Part shown: positions 25,098 through 36,755 of the stretch, piece by piece
Layout of the letters: every line of letters begins with the position of its first letter
Numbering within the stretch: position 1 is the first letter of the stretch
From: Xylona heveae TC161
Lineage: Eukaryota; Ascomycota; Xylonomycetes; Xylonales; Xylonaceae
NCBI RefSeq assembly: GCF_001619985.1
Contig: NW_017264195.1
Location: 2,108,001-2,172,000, forward strand
DNA: 64,000 nucleotides
Reading direction: 5' to 3'
The notes under the pieces: generated by a model
The model's input: only the letters and a program-made list of their open reading frames with translations
Databases searched by the model: none
Told to the model about the DNA's origin: nothing
Program-made: the position numbers and the translations under genes

Positions 25098-25126
25098 CCA
25101 GTTTCCAGTTTCCAGTTTCCAGTTTC
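25098..25126. repeat. (CCAGTTT)4 tandem repeat
   Basis: Four consecutive heptamer copies in the region downstream of the permease stop codon. Confidence 0.9.
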
Positions 25127-25503
25127 ATCTAAGTCTTCCAAGTCCATCCTATCCCGATTTGAACTTATTTTTGTTGAATGGATATAAAAACATACTACAC
25201 GTAGAAAAGGAAATAGAGGGATTGACGAGGTATACGAAAGAGTATACCCAGGAGAAAAGTACACAAAAGAGTATACAAGGGAAAGAAAACTGTATGACCA
25301 CGCTGAAATGCAAAAAGACGAGCCAAGGAGATATAATCCGTGTGACCGTTGAACCGTGATATAAGACAGAAAAAAAAGGACAAACATCCGATACCTCGAC
25401 CGTGAGAGAACGGGAGTAGTCATTCCATTCCCAAAAAGGTGATTATAAGAAAAGAAAAGAAAAAAGGACAATGAAAAGAAGGAAAATACGAGAAGAAAGA
25501 CGA

Positions 25504-27473
25504 TTAACACATGTACTTGTAGGCCTTCTTCCACTTGGGCCATGTGGCGCGCTCGGCACGCTCTTCGGCCAGGAGCTCGGCCAGGTTCATCTCGCGGATA
25601 CCCGTGTGGAGGTCAATGTCGCGGGCGCGCATAAAGGGCGTCTTGTAGTAGAGCTTGTAAGGAATGTAAAAGGCAATGACGACGGGAGCAGCCAGGTAGC
25701 CCTCGAAAAAGTTTTGCACCAGGTCGTTGGTGGACATGTCCTTGTAGCCCTCGGGGGCGAAGCCAGTCCAAAACTGGGCGACAAGCACCAGGCAGTTGAG
25801 GATGAAACCGATCCAGGAGCCGACAATGCCGGGCTGGGAGCGGAAAGCAAGCTCGTCGAGAGAGTGGCCCTGGACCCTCCAGGCACGTCGGAAGCGAATG
25901 TGGGCCAAGTTGATGGAGCCCCACGTGAAGATGGAGGAGAGACCGGACAGGGCAAGCATCCAGGTGAAGGCCTCGCCCTCCTTGGACGAGGCGGCGAGGA
26001 AGGCAAGGAATCCGAGAGACGAAGCGACAAGAATCGAAATAATGGGACGACCAGTGCGGTCAATGTATCCGAGGATCTTGGGTGCCTGGCCTTGGTTGGC
26101 CAGAGCGGCCAGGGTACGTGACGAACCGTAGACGGCCGAGTTGCCGACGGACAGGACAGCAATCATAATAACCACGTTCATGATCGAAGGGAGAACTTGG
26201 ATTCCCGCGTCGTAAATGGCCAGGACAAAGGGAGAGGCTTTGGCGTCGGCAGAGCTCTTGCCGAGCAGACGAGGGTCGTTGTAAGGCACGAGCAGACCAA
26301 CGATAATGAGGGACACCACGTAAAACTATCAAAGTTGCCCGTTAGCTCCAAAAGGGCTGCCAACTAGTTTCGCAAAAGAGTGGGGAAATATACCAGAGTG
26401 ATACGCCAAAAGACCTGCTTAATGGCAGTGGGAAGAGACTTGCGCGGGTTGGCAGTCTCAGCGGCCGCGAGACCGACCAGCTCAGTACCGGCAAAGGCAA
26501 AGGCAGCAGTGACAAAGACACTGCAAAGACCCTTGAAGCCGTCGTGGAAGGCGCCAGGGTTGTGCCAGTACTTGCCACCAATGTAGCTACCCTTGGGACC
26601 GCCACCGCAGTTGAGAACAATTCCAAGAATGCTGCGCGAAAGATCAGTCAAAAAGAGCGCTTTTCGGTGGCGGGGAAAGAGGGAAGAGAAAAACTCACAT
26701 GAAACCAATGACGGCGACGACCTTGATAATGGCAAAGATGAATTCGGCTTCACCGTAACCCTTGACACCGAACAAGTTGATGGAGATGATGACGGCCAAG
26801 AAGATGGCGACCCAGGCGGCATGGTTGATCTTGTCATTCCAAAAGCTAATGGTGATGGAAGCGGCGACAATTTCCAGAGGGAGGGTGACGAGCCACTGCA
26901 GCGTGTAATTCCAACCCATGGCGAAACCCCAGGCGGGGTCGAGGAAACGAGTCGAGTAGGCGGAGAAGGAACCGGCGACGGGGAAGAGGACGGCCAATTC
27001 ACCGAGCGCATGAACGGTGCAGTAAAGCATAACACCAATGATGATAAAGGCGATGACGAGCGAAGCCGGACCACCGGTGCTCAAAGCCGCACCCGAACCG
27101 ACGAAGAGACCGGTGCCTAGGTTGCGCAGTTAGTATCTTGTAAATGTCCAAATATATATATATATATATATATATATTCAAACTTACCAATGGAACCACC
27201 AATGGCAATCATCTGAAGATGGCGAGACTTGAGTCGCCGGGACAGACCAGACTCGGCCGTGGCGGCAGCGGCATGCTCCAGATCAATATGTCTATTACCC
27301 TCCTTGTCCGTGGTGGTCGGGATAATGGCGGCATTGGGGTCTCTCCTGAAGCTGTCGACCAAGCGTTGTCCGCAGTTACGGTGATGTTTTGTCGTCTCGC
27401 CATACATGGGAGACGGCGAACCGTTGTCGGTACCCATATCGGTACTTGATGGAGCCTTCTTCTCAAAATCCAT
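25504..27473 (-). CDS. Amino-acid permease (fungal YAT/APC family, Gap1-like)
   Basis: Exons 27473-27188, 27116-26699, 26631-26394 and 26325-25504 give 587 residues. The start is the ATG of MDFEKKAPSSTD; the in-frame codon just upstream is GTG. A soluble N-terminus of about 80 residues precedes SRHLQMIAIGGSIGTGLFVG, the hallmark start of transmembrane helix 1 in fungal amino-acid permeases. About 12 helices follow. Other family blocks are ELAVLFPVAGSFSAYSTRF, ALGWNY-like AMGWNYTLQWLVTLPLEIVA, FAFAGTELVGLAAAE, and SVGNSAVYGSSRTLAALANQ. The C-terminus is a soluble, charged tail. It is a plasma-membrane proton/amino-acid symporter by family; the substrate range (general or selective) cannot be read from sequence. 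The first intron carries a (TA)n repeat. Identity as a family member is confident. Confidence 0.92.
27152..27177. repeat. (TA)n microsatellite in permease intron 1
   Basis: An uninterrupted AT dinucleotide run of about 13 units lies between the donor (GTAAGT at 27187) and the acceptor (CCTAG at 27117). A CTAAC branch-like site remains downstream of it within the intron. Confidence 0.95.
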
Positions 27474-28720
27474 CGCGTCCACCTGTCAACGTCCGTTGGG
27501 TTTCAAAAGAAGGTTGCGTAGTCCCAAGTCGCGTTTTCAACGAGTCGAGACCAAGGCACTCTTCAGCTGATGTGATGGGAGTAGTATATCCCTTTTTAAA
27601 GTCACTCAGGTTCAAGGCACGCAAACACTGTAATGTGCTGTAGCGATCTAATAGTGATCTATATAGTCGTGCCGTTCGAAGTCGGTCGTTGACCACTTGC
27701 AATTCCCAAGGAAAGAGGGAATTGAAGGGACCGGGGGGTCAAGAGTGACGGGAGAGGTTTTTAGATGAAACGCAGATACAAAAACAGAGAAGAACAAGGG
27801 AGGGGCGACGAGGAGGAGGAGGCCAAGTTATAAATGCGAGATTGAAGGTTTCATGGGGGCGAAGAACGGGCTGTTCAGGTGGCTTGCAGGGTTGAGGGGG
27901 GATGGAGTCACTTAGGTTACTCGTAAGTGAAGGAATTGGTGTACCTCCCTCATAGAGGTCTAGTGGCCGAACAGAACACTCCACACCCGCAACCCTGGTC
28001 CATTTTGCCGCTCCATCTTCGGGTCTGTTCGCGGCCTTTCAAGAGAGAAAAAGATTTGACTCGAGTTGGCCTGATCTTCGTACCTAACGTGTTACTCTAC
28101 TATCCAAGTCAGTCCAGTCGACAGGGCCACCCCCCGACCCGAAAGATATCTCTTCGTTTCAGCCACTAAAAATCAAGGGCCCGTTTTGATATGGTTAAAG
28201 ATTCTAATAATCCGATATGCAAGGTACGATCAATGGAAGACGCGTCGAATTCTCGTCCATCTCTCGGCCATGCCTCTGTCGCTATTTGTCTTTCTTTTTG
28301 ATATTCCCCATACTAGGTCATCAAGTCAAAGCAGCATGTACTCTCTCGTCCAAGGTACTTTGAGCAACCTCAGCACGAGGCCGGACAGAACCTGGCTCTT
28401 TCACCGAAACTTGTCAATCACTCCCGTTCCCGTTTCGTGATGATACCAGACCAGGCAAAGTCTAAAGAATTAGCATCGAAGGAAATGAAGGAACCCAAGA
28501 GCCCCCGAAGGCTTCTCTCTGGTGGACTAGCGGGACAGTGAGTTTCTCTCCCATGATCCCACATTGTTCGACCCGCTACGGTAAGTGACTACTTCTATAG
28601 TAACCTGACTAGCGATGCTCCCCGGCTCCGACGAGATAAGCCGTGAATCCTTCTGATTGGCTCCATGTAATAGAGACTTTGGCACCATGGCGCAATTAAT
28701 TCCCTGCTGATAAGACCAGC

Positions 28721-28751
28721 CTCCTTCTTCTCCTTCTTCTCCTTCTTCTCC
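28721..28751. repeat. (CTTCTC)n repeat
   Basis: Tandem TTCTCC/CTTCTC units, about five, in a gene-free region. Confidence 0.85.
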
Positions 28752-28890
28752 CCTTTGGCCGTCGGGCAATACCAGCATCATCATCATTTTGGCCACCTGA
28801 ATATGCCAAGCATGGCGCCTCTGCGTTACCATAGCTGACTTATATGTGTAGTCCTGTCAGCCGCTTCAAATATCAAAGTAACAATACTTG

Positions 28891-28926
28891 ATTATTATTA
28901 TCATTATCATTATTATTATTATTATT
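28891..28926. repeat. (ATT)n microsatellite
   Basis: ATT triplets with two ATC interruptions. Confidence 0.9.
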
Positions 28927-29273
28927 TCTTCACACATGTACACTTCTACTGAGTACACATACTGAGTATCCGTATTAATTACCCATGGTCATCAATGCGT
29001 GCACGGGCTTGTTATTCGTAATGTCCGTTGGTCATTAATTGTGCTTGATATCAAGTGACGTACCCTGACCCCCGTCAGCCTAGCAAAATGTCGCTTAACT
29101 TACTCCTTATGGCAGGTCTTATCTCTGCGCTTTCCGCTTGGTGTCCGATAGATTGAGAGAGAGAGCGAGAAGTGGAGATGAAGGACAAAAATCCCCCGAT
29201 CTTTTTGTACCGAAACTGTGTTTTCTGCCAAGACTTGTTAGTGCCTTCTCCGCATTTATCATCTCGTTGCACT

Positions 29274-29315
29274 GGCACCTTGCACCTTGCACCTAGCACC
29301 TCGCACCTTGGCACC
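29274..29315. repeat. GCACCTN heptamer minisatellite
   Basis: Five to six degenerate copies of a seven-base unit (GCACCTT, GCACCTA, GCACCTC) in direct array. Confidence 0.8.
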
Positions 29316-29900
29316 ACGAATCATCCTGGCAGCCACTGTTGACATGGTCTGCACCATAGGAAAAAACAAGACTTGATTCCACGTATCGCTGCATTTCACG
29401 CCGAGTAAAAGGGGGGTTGCATTTCTAGAAGCCGCGTAGAATCCCTTTTGCCCAACGAATGCTTGGATTGCTCCTTCATTACCTGGTAATCTGAGCGATT
29501 AGCCTCTTCGCATGACAAACCTGTTATTGCGTACTCGTACCAGACTACACCGTACCTCTGTACAGTACCGTCAGACTGCGCAACCAATTCCACTGAGTAC
29601 AAGTAGAGCTACTGCATGTTTTGCGCCTCTCTGGTGGAAAACCGCCCCCGTCTCCGCACCAAGCTACAGCACAATAGGCATAACTAACACCCCCCTCGCC
29701 TCTTCTGCCTAAGATTTAACCACACACCAACACTACCCATACCAGGCCGCCATTGACAGACCGAAAGCATGCTTCTTTGCAATTGACTTGTCCTTTTCTT
29801 TCTCCTCCTCATCCTTCCCATTGCCGAGGTTCAGTGGATTTAGCCACTCTTGGGTAGGATTCGGAGCATGATGTCTCTTTCCAGTCAAGCCTTTTGCGGG

Positions 29901-29928
29901 GTGCCCGATGTGCCCGATGTGCCCGAAC
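29901..29928. repeat. GTGCCCGAT nonamer, three copies
   Basis: Three direct copies of a nine-base unit, the last diverging at its end. Because the unit is a multiple of three it leaves flanking frames open, but no gene is recognised there. Confidence 0.8.
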
Positions 29929-31566
29929 AAGGTGACAGTACTACCAACCATCCCGTTAGTCGTCCTTCATTTCGCCCTTTATCATTATACGTTTCGCATT
30001 TAAATTCCCATACGTTGACTAGTGGATGGACCAAGGCTGGAAACGTCAATAATAAACTTTGTCTCTTTTGTATAAATTTGATTTCTATGATGACGTTCCG
30101 TTCCTCTGTATATCCTGTAACTCTATCAGGTGCTACCTAGTCTTTGAAACCATCAACCACGCTTCTCATGATGTGACTAATATCGATGAAAATACTCACG
30201 TTATCCTCGCACGTTTACAGAGGTACAACTTGACAGATATCTGACGAATTGTAACAGAGTAATCAGTACTCGTATGCTCTGACGATCTGCATGACGTTGC
30301 GCGTCATACGGTCCTGTACGATGACTCTGTGATCATAACGTGACTTGAGCTACCTTGGTAGCTATACGAAACAACATCATATCATAAGTTATCATAATCC
30401 TGATAATTCCATCGTCTACGATCCACTCTTATCAGTACCTTTACACTACTGCATACAGTAGCTTAAGCGTTAGAAGTCTTCTCGAATATCTCCATTACTC
30501 TTGTAATTTACATTATGCCATTACATGTCCTGCACACTAATCAGGCTTACCTTTAACTACTGTATCTGGTCGGGAAGCGGTGGAACGGGGGAACAGTGGA
30601 GCCGCAGGACCCGCAATCGCCAAAACCCGCCAAAAACCCACCAGGTGCGAGCGTGCAGAGATAAGGCTCCCCCTGGTCTATCCGCCTTCTCATCTTTCGA
30701 GAACATTACTGAGCACTGTCGTCTGCGATCTCGGAGACAACGACAACATATCGGACTTTAATGGAAATTCGCGGCTCTCTCGGAGGATTCTGGCGCATAA
30801 ACGCGGATATCCTCTGTACTCTGTAATTCAGACACACGTCTTTTAAAACATCCCTGTCATATGTGTGTAAGCACCCGCAAGTCTTTTGTCCCAGAGGTCA
30901 CTCTGCCCATACCTACCTAAGGTACCTAAGGTAGGTAGGAAGGTAAGTTAGTTGGACCGAGGACGGCCTGATGGAATCTCGTAACGAGCGGTGGGTGCTC
31001 GGCGGAAGCTTGTACGTAGCAAATCTGTTTAAAACAAAAAGTTTGACACATGGAAATTGTTCAAGCGGGAGCGAGGAGCAAGACCGAGGACATAAACTAC
31101 CTACCTTACCTACCTACTCTAACGTTAAACGACACGGTTTGGTTTTCGACTTGCTTGATAAACCCATCCCTCTATTTCCTCTGTTTTCTTTGTTCCTATC
31201 ACTTACGGGTCGAATGTCCGTTCGGTCACTTTTTAGACTTAGGAAGCTTACCTTTGTATCACCTTGTTTTGCGTAGGATATAGGATCCAACGTTGGTCAT
31301 ACTCCGTAGGTAACATTGTGGCTACCGTCAAGTATACACATCATCGTCATTGTCATCGTCATCGCACATGGTTCTATCTTCCGACAGGCGGCGCATGGTC
31401 TGCAGATGCACCTTGCAACTTGCGCCTTTCGCTCTTCGCTCAAGCCACGGGCGCCACATGGGCTGCCACGAGCTCAAGATCTTATATCCTAGGCGCATTA
31501 GGAGAAACAATTGTTGCGCAACTGGGGGCGGACAAAAGGGGGTTAGGCGTTGTCAGCCCGCAGCGG

Positions 31567-31603
31567 GAGAAGAAGAAGAAGAAGAAGAAGAAGAAGAAGA
31601 AGA
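31567..31603. repeat. (GAA)n microsatellite
   Basis: About 12 tandem GAA triplets in the gene-free region left of the kinase gene. Confidence 0.95.
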
Positions 31604-32474
31604 TTTTCCGATGGATAACGGACTAACTATTCCTTCTAGAAGCCACCTATGGTATAAGTTACGTAGTACAGTAGAGGCGAAAAAGATAAGATTGGAAAAA
31701 GAGACTAAGTGACTATGGAGTGGTAGAGTGGAGAGACGTTGCGATTCTGTACGGAGTAGTAAGCAGCCTGACAGACATTTAGACAATTAGGACAGCATGA
31801 GTGCTGGCGCAGAACCTGGTAATACTACGTACTGTCCATCGTAAGCACACGTTTTGTAATCACTGATTATAAACTTAGAGTCCAGTCCAACTGACATGGT
31901 TGCTTAACAATAATTTGGACATCAATGGACCAAAATTACGATGATGAAGCAACACGTAAATCATCAATTTGGTGGCGGTCTAATAAGTTTATATTACCAA
32001 ATACTGATTAAATCAACGGAAATGTAGAAATAAAATAAAATAAACAAATGAGAATAATAAATAATAAATAATAATATGCACCTATGTATGGTAAAATGGA
32101 CATGAAAAGAAACAAATGTAGATAACATACAGTCCAACGGGCACAGCTATAGCGGTCAGCCTCTCGACCGTAAGACGCAATAAAGTTAAAGAGGTGTCCC
32201 ATTTCCTTGACTTCGCCCTGGGTATCCAAATGAAAATGGAAGAGGAAGAAAATTAAATAAAATAATAGAAAAAGGAGGAATGAATAAATGAATGGAAGAT
32301 AAAGAAAAGAAAAGAAGATAGGGAAATCTGGAATAGTACGAGCAAAAGCCATTGCTTTTTAGCATGAAGCTCTTGTCAACGCTGCTAATTTTTAGGATAA
32401 TATTGCCAACAAGATTTTTAGATGCGGTCCTCAAAGGTAATTGAAAAAGACATTTATATGCATACTCAAGGACG

Positions 32475-35400
32475 TCATGCCTCGGATCGTAGTGGTCCAC
32501 CAAATGGACTGTCATCATTATCAGCGCCTTCTCCAGGCCCAGCGACAGGTGAAAAGGCGTCGACTTCTTCAAAATCATTCTCGTCCTCTTCTTGGATCAC
32601 TTCGCCACTTCGACGCTCCGTGATGGAAGCCGTCCTGCTGCTGACGCTTGCGTCGCGGCCTCGAGTAGCGGCGCCAGCTGAGCCGTGGCCTGTACTTAGG
32701 CCGAGCATTGGGCCTTTGAATGGACTTCTCTTGCGCCTAGCAAATGTGAGAGAAGGCGTTGGGCTTCCAAAGTGAGCCGTCTCGTTGTAACTCGGAGGAG
32801 ACCGCACAAGGCGTAAACCGGATGGGAAAACGCTATTCGTCGGTGTAGCAGGAAGGACTTTGACGGAAGAGTGGGGAGACCGAGGCACCTTCTTTGATGA
32901 GGTAACCGATGCTGATGCGGAAGAAGTTGAGGAGGCTTTTGAATGACTATAGTTTCGCTTATGCATGGACCGAATAGACGAAACTGATGATGATGTCGAT
33001 TTTCTGCCCCGAAGGCCAGATGGGGTTCTGCGGTAAGACGAGTGGGGGGTAAGTGGAGATGGAGAGAGTGAGCTGCGATTATGAGGCGTCGTAGATATCC
33101 TCGGCCTTTGTGGTGCAGTTGATCGCGTCGGCAACCCCGAGGCGACAGTTGAATTCAATGTTGAAGTAGAGGCGGGTGAAACTTTCCGCGCGCCTTCTGG
33201 CTTCTTTTGGCCGGGAGACTTTGATGGAGTCGTGCTCTTTGAGCCATTCGGTGATCGTCCGCGCTTTGTCGTATCCATAAACCAATGTTTTATAGAAGCA
33301 AGTTGGCTCATGAAAGGATGTTGATGTTTACGGGCCCGTCGGCTGGTGTAGCCATGTGGCGAAAGCAGGTCAGCATTTGTCGTGATGTGAAGATGACTGC
33401 TCCGTGACCTCCGCACGTCTTTTGGTGGCACCATAGGACGCTGTCGCGATGAACTACCGGAGCGGATTCGGTCTTTTTCGATTGGCGGAGGGGGAGTGAC
33501 TGGCTCTTGGGATTCGGTTGACTGATTCTCAGGCAGGCGAGGAAGCTCAGGTATGCCCAACGTTGCTAATATTCAGGTCAGCCTTGTGAAACGATAGTAG
33601 TGAATAGCAAAATAGAGCGAAGAAGGAAGAAAGCTCAACGGGTACAAAACATACAGCTTGTACCGCTTCTTCTGTCTTTTCTTCCGCGACTGATAGGCAC
33701 ATCACCATCCCCTTGGCCCAGCTCACCCTCCTCATCAACTTCCGTCAGTGTGGGCGCTATACGATCCAGGCGACTACTGGCCGCACTGAGCCGTCGTAAT
33801 GTTCTGGCTTCAGACTCTTTTTCCTTCCTCTTCCGTTCCCTTCGCTTCTCTTTCCTCTCCTCCTTCTCGATCAATAAAGCCCACCAGCCCGCTAAACTGT
33901 CGCACCTTTGGGCCAAGACGTTTTCAATAACTTGATCAATGTCCACGCCTGCGCTTCGCATACGTTGAAGTGTGTCCTTTTCGAGCTTCGTCGTAAACGG
34001 CGCCGGTTGTTGAATCTTCAATGTTGCTTGCTGCTGGTGAGCATATTCGGTCAGGAAAGGGTGAGCCAGTACGTCTGAGAGCGAAGGCCGAAGCAACGGC
34101 CGCTTTGATAGCAGCTGGCCTATAAGAGTCTTGGCATCTTCTGGGAAATGGTCCGGGTATTTCGGCTCTGTTGTCAAAATCTTCATCTTCGTATCCGCAT
34201 CGCTATCCTCGTCGAATGGCAATTCGCCCGCAAGTAAGGCGTAAAGGATGATCCCCAAACTCCAAACATCCACCTTTTCTCCGGCATACTTTTCGGCCTT
34301 GAGCATTTCCGGAGCCGAATAGCATATTGTTCCACAAAAAGTTTGAAGGTAGCTTGATTTCCCTTCATATTCCCTTGTGAACCCGAAATCGCAGAGCTTG
34401 ACATTGCCATGTTTATCCAAGAGAATGTTCTCCAACTTCAAGTCTCGGTGAACGCAGGATTTGTTATGGACATAGGCAACGGCACCGACTAATTGTGAAA
34501 ATATCTTTTGAACTTGGTCAACTGGGAGAGGCCCATGACGAAGAAGGTAATTATATAGCTCGTCGCCTACAAACTTTCATGTCAGCTGACGCGCTCTTTA
34601 CCCGCCAAAATTTGGGTATTCCATACCGGGACAGTACTCCAGAACCAACCAGACCAGAGTTTCGGTCACGATAACCTCGTAAAGTCGCGCAATGTGCGGG
34701 TGAATGAATTGGCGGTGGTGATGTATTTCTCGGGCAAGGTTGGTGTCATTCTTATCAGCGGATTTTAGAACAACCTGAACCGTGCAAAACAGAACAGTCA
34801 GTTCTAAAAATTCTATACTGCGAATTTGAACGCGCCAAATTATACCTTTAACCCATTGGTAAGTTTGTGGGAGGCTAAATAGACCTTGCCAAAAGATCCT
34901 TTGCCGATGAGCCGACCGAGACTGTAATTGCCAACTGTTCGCAGGTCCTTGGAAGAAAATTCCCTGTGAGTAAAGAGTTTAGCTTCTTCTCATCATAAGA
35001 GCGATACCCGCCAAAACCTGTGCATGAATCAAGCCAGAAAGGGGGAACAAACTTACTCCAATAAAGCATGGTACGAGTTGGCAAGCTATAAAATCAAATA
35101 AGTCAGTCAACAAAATCCAACTAGATTTTCCCCTTTGATTGAATCCCAACACGAAATGGAAGCTTTGTAATAGTCGTGTATCTAAGCCCACGAATAGGTC
35201 CTTCTGCGCTAATTGCGATTGTCACTATAACTGAGTAGCAATAGAACGCCCTCAACATCTGCATGCTATTGCCGAATGCAATTCCGCAAGCACCAAGTAT
35301 CAAATCGAGCGCAGGATTCTCGTTGTTCTCAACGTTGGCCTTGCCACATAGCTGCCGCAGAAATTGAGAGCGGATCCATTACAATTGGTCTGATTAAGAG

Positions 35401-35582
35401 GCTCTTCCGGAAGCACCGTGTCAGGTCCCAGATAAGAGCCTCGTACTTTTCTGTCTTCCCATCCTAAAATACCATCCGCCTGCTCCCTCCTTCTTATATC
35501 CAACTCAGATTAATGGATAGAAAACCCGACTGACCTTTGCTTTCTGGATCTGCTGCTCGGCTTTGGATTTGGCCGTCTGCAT
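32475..35582 (-). CDS. Ser/Thr protein kinase, CAMK-like fungal family
   Basis: Six exons splice in frame to 778 residues: 35582-35535, 35085-35057, 34963-34846, 34774-34627, 34566-33664 and 33565-32475. The kinase domain spans about 39-305: glycine loop IGKGSFGKVY (45-54), catalytic lysine K69 (VVLKSADK), VHRDLKLEN with D156, CDFGFTR with D174, and CYSAPEML closing the activation segment. A helical, Lys/Arg/Glu-rich extension follows, then about 400 disordered, Ser/Pro-rich residues. All catalytic residues are present, so it should be active. The subfamily resembles fungal CAMK-like kinases; I cannot assign a yeast orthologue safely (Kin4-type is one possibility). The second coding exon is only 29 nt and the first intron is 449 nt, so the N-terminus is less certain than the rest. 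The first exon was chosen because MQTAKSKAEQQIQKAK joins in frame to the next. Confidence 0.85.
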
Positions 35583-36755
35583 GTGTTGTTGTAGGTGCTG
35601 GTGACAGCAATCCTATCACAAACACAACCTTCTTCTTGTCCCGATGGTTCTATGCTTGTCGCAACAAATCCTCCTCAATCTTTTCGGTCGTGCTGGGGTT
35701 GTGTAGCAGTATATCCGAATGGCGATTGCTCAAATCGTAAGTTTGGCGGAATGTAATGAACGAGAGAAGGAGAGGACACGACGCATATATATTTTCAACT
35801 CCGATTCATTGAATAGACTCGAAAGATCCGTTTGCGAAGGTGTAATAGCTAATTGCAATTTGGTTGATATGAGTCTGGAACAGGGGCATAGGCCGTTGAC
35901 GAGAGAATATCGGTTAGAACGTTGGCGACACTGTAAATTTGAGCATGCATTAGAGTGAAAGTCGAATCAAAATTCTGAGGAAACACACAGATATAATCTG
36001 TCTGAACTTCTGTCTTCGTCAATCTCTTGAGCTCACTTCAGGAGTGCTCATCTACAGCAGGTAACTACCTAGGTCAATGGCTCAGACCAAGCCACTGTTG
36101 CTCGGTCTCGGCCTAACAAGTTACACGAGTCAAACATTGCAAACTTGCCAAGTACCCCGTAATCAACTGAGACAGGAGTTGTATGGATTGGGGACTAACG
36201 TAATCGCTGTTTTTGATCCGACATTTCTAACTGGCAGTAGATTGCGAAATGGCAGTCAATAATCAACGTGGCAAAATAATTGGCAAACATCATCATAAAA
36301 AAGGAATTTCGAATACAATGTTAGTGCTTGCGGTTCCCTAACTAACATTTTTTTGATTCATCATATCCATCCCAAGGATCAATATAGAGTCGAGATAGCA
36401 TATAGATCACAATGATATTATCGACAACAACAAAATTCAAATAAGGAAAGATGCTCATAGCCATATCATAAACATATCCTAACGCTATGCCCTAACACTT
36501 CCCAAACCAGACAAATTAAAAGTTCAGCAACCTAGGTATATCCCATCTGAAAGCAGAAACTCCGTCGCCGTGACCTTTACCTCAATACAACCAGAAAAAA
36601 AAAAAAAAAAAAAAAAAAAAAAGAATGTTCCCTTAGGTATGGACACCTGTGCTTTTTGAAAAATAATCAAAAAGCGAAAAAGACACCAAAGAATGGATGA
36701 CAACCTCTGCAAGTGAAAGCTGAGACAAGCGATGGAAACAATAGGAAAGCGCCTC
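35583..36755. other. Intergenic region
   Basis: This 1.2-kb stretch lies between the kinase start and the hybrid histidine kinase stop (both on the minus strand). It contains a 28-base A-run (36595-36622) near the histidine kinase 3' end. No gene was recognised. Confidence 0.55.
36595..36622. repeat. Poly(A) run
   Basis: An uninterrupted A-run of about 28 bases, reading as T-run on the coding strand of the histidine kinase, about 130 bases beyond its stop codon. No tRNA-like or other retroposon head is seen next to it. Confidence 0.9.

Larger units (their letters stand above)
24372..25503. other. Tail-to-tail intergenic region with short tandem repeats
   Basis: This holds the 3' flanks of CDC43 and the permease. 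It has an (ACAT)n run at about 24537-24566, an A/C-rich stretch with repeated CCAACA/ACAGACCA units at about 24870-24912, and about four CCAGTTT copies at 25098-25126. I saw no gene. Confidence 0.6.
27474..32474. other. 5-kb region without recognised gene
   Basis: This is the largest gene-free stretch, upstream of the permease start and downstream of the kinase stop. It contains simple repeats at 28721-28751, 28891-28926, 29274-29315, 29901-29928 and 31567-31603, an imperfect hairpin at 30254-30330, and AGGTA/TACCT clusters at 30910-30950 and 31090-31115. Short open frames have no family signature. Base composition is not obviously AT-skewed as in strongly RIP-mutated DNA. I saw no transposon ends. 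Confidence 0.5.

Noticed and set aside
25471-26131. Long plus-strand open frame inside the permease
   Set aside because: It is the antisense of a well-supported amino-acid permease exon; its length follows from that gene's codon bias.
29733-29951. Minus-strand open frame ending KKHAFGLSMAAWYG
   Set aside because: Protein-like at its end, but it includes a nonamer tandem repeat, has no recognised family and no firm splice site.
25504-36755. Possible biosynthetic cluster of permease, kinase and oxygenase genes
   Set aside because: The genes are far apart, belong to general families, and no backbone enzyme or pathway-specific zinc-cluster regulator is present.
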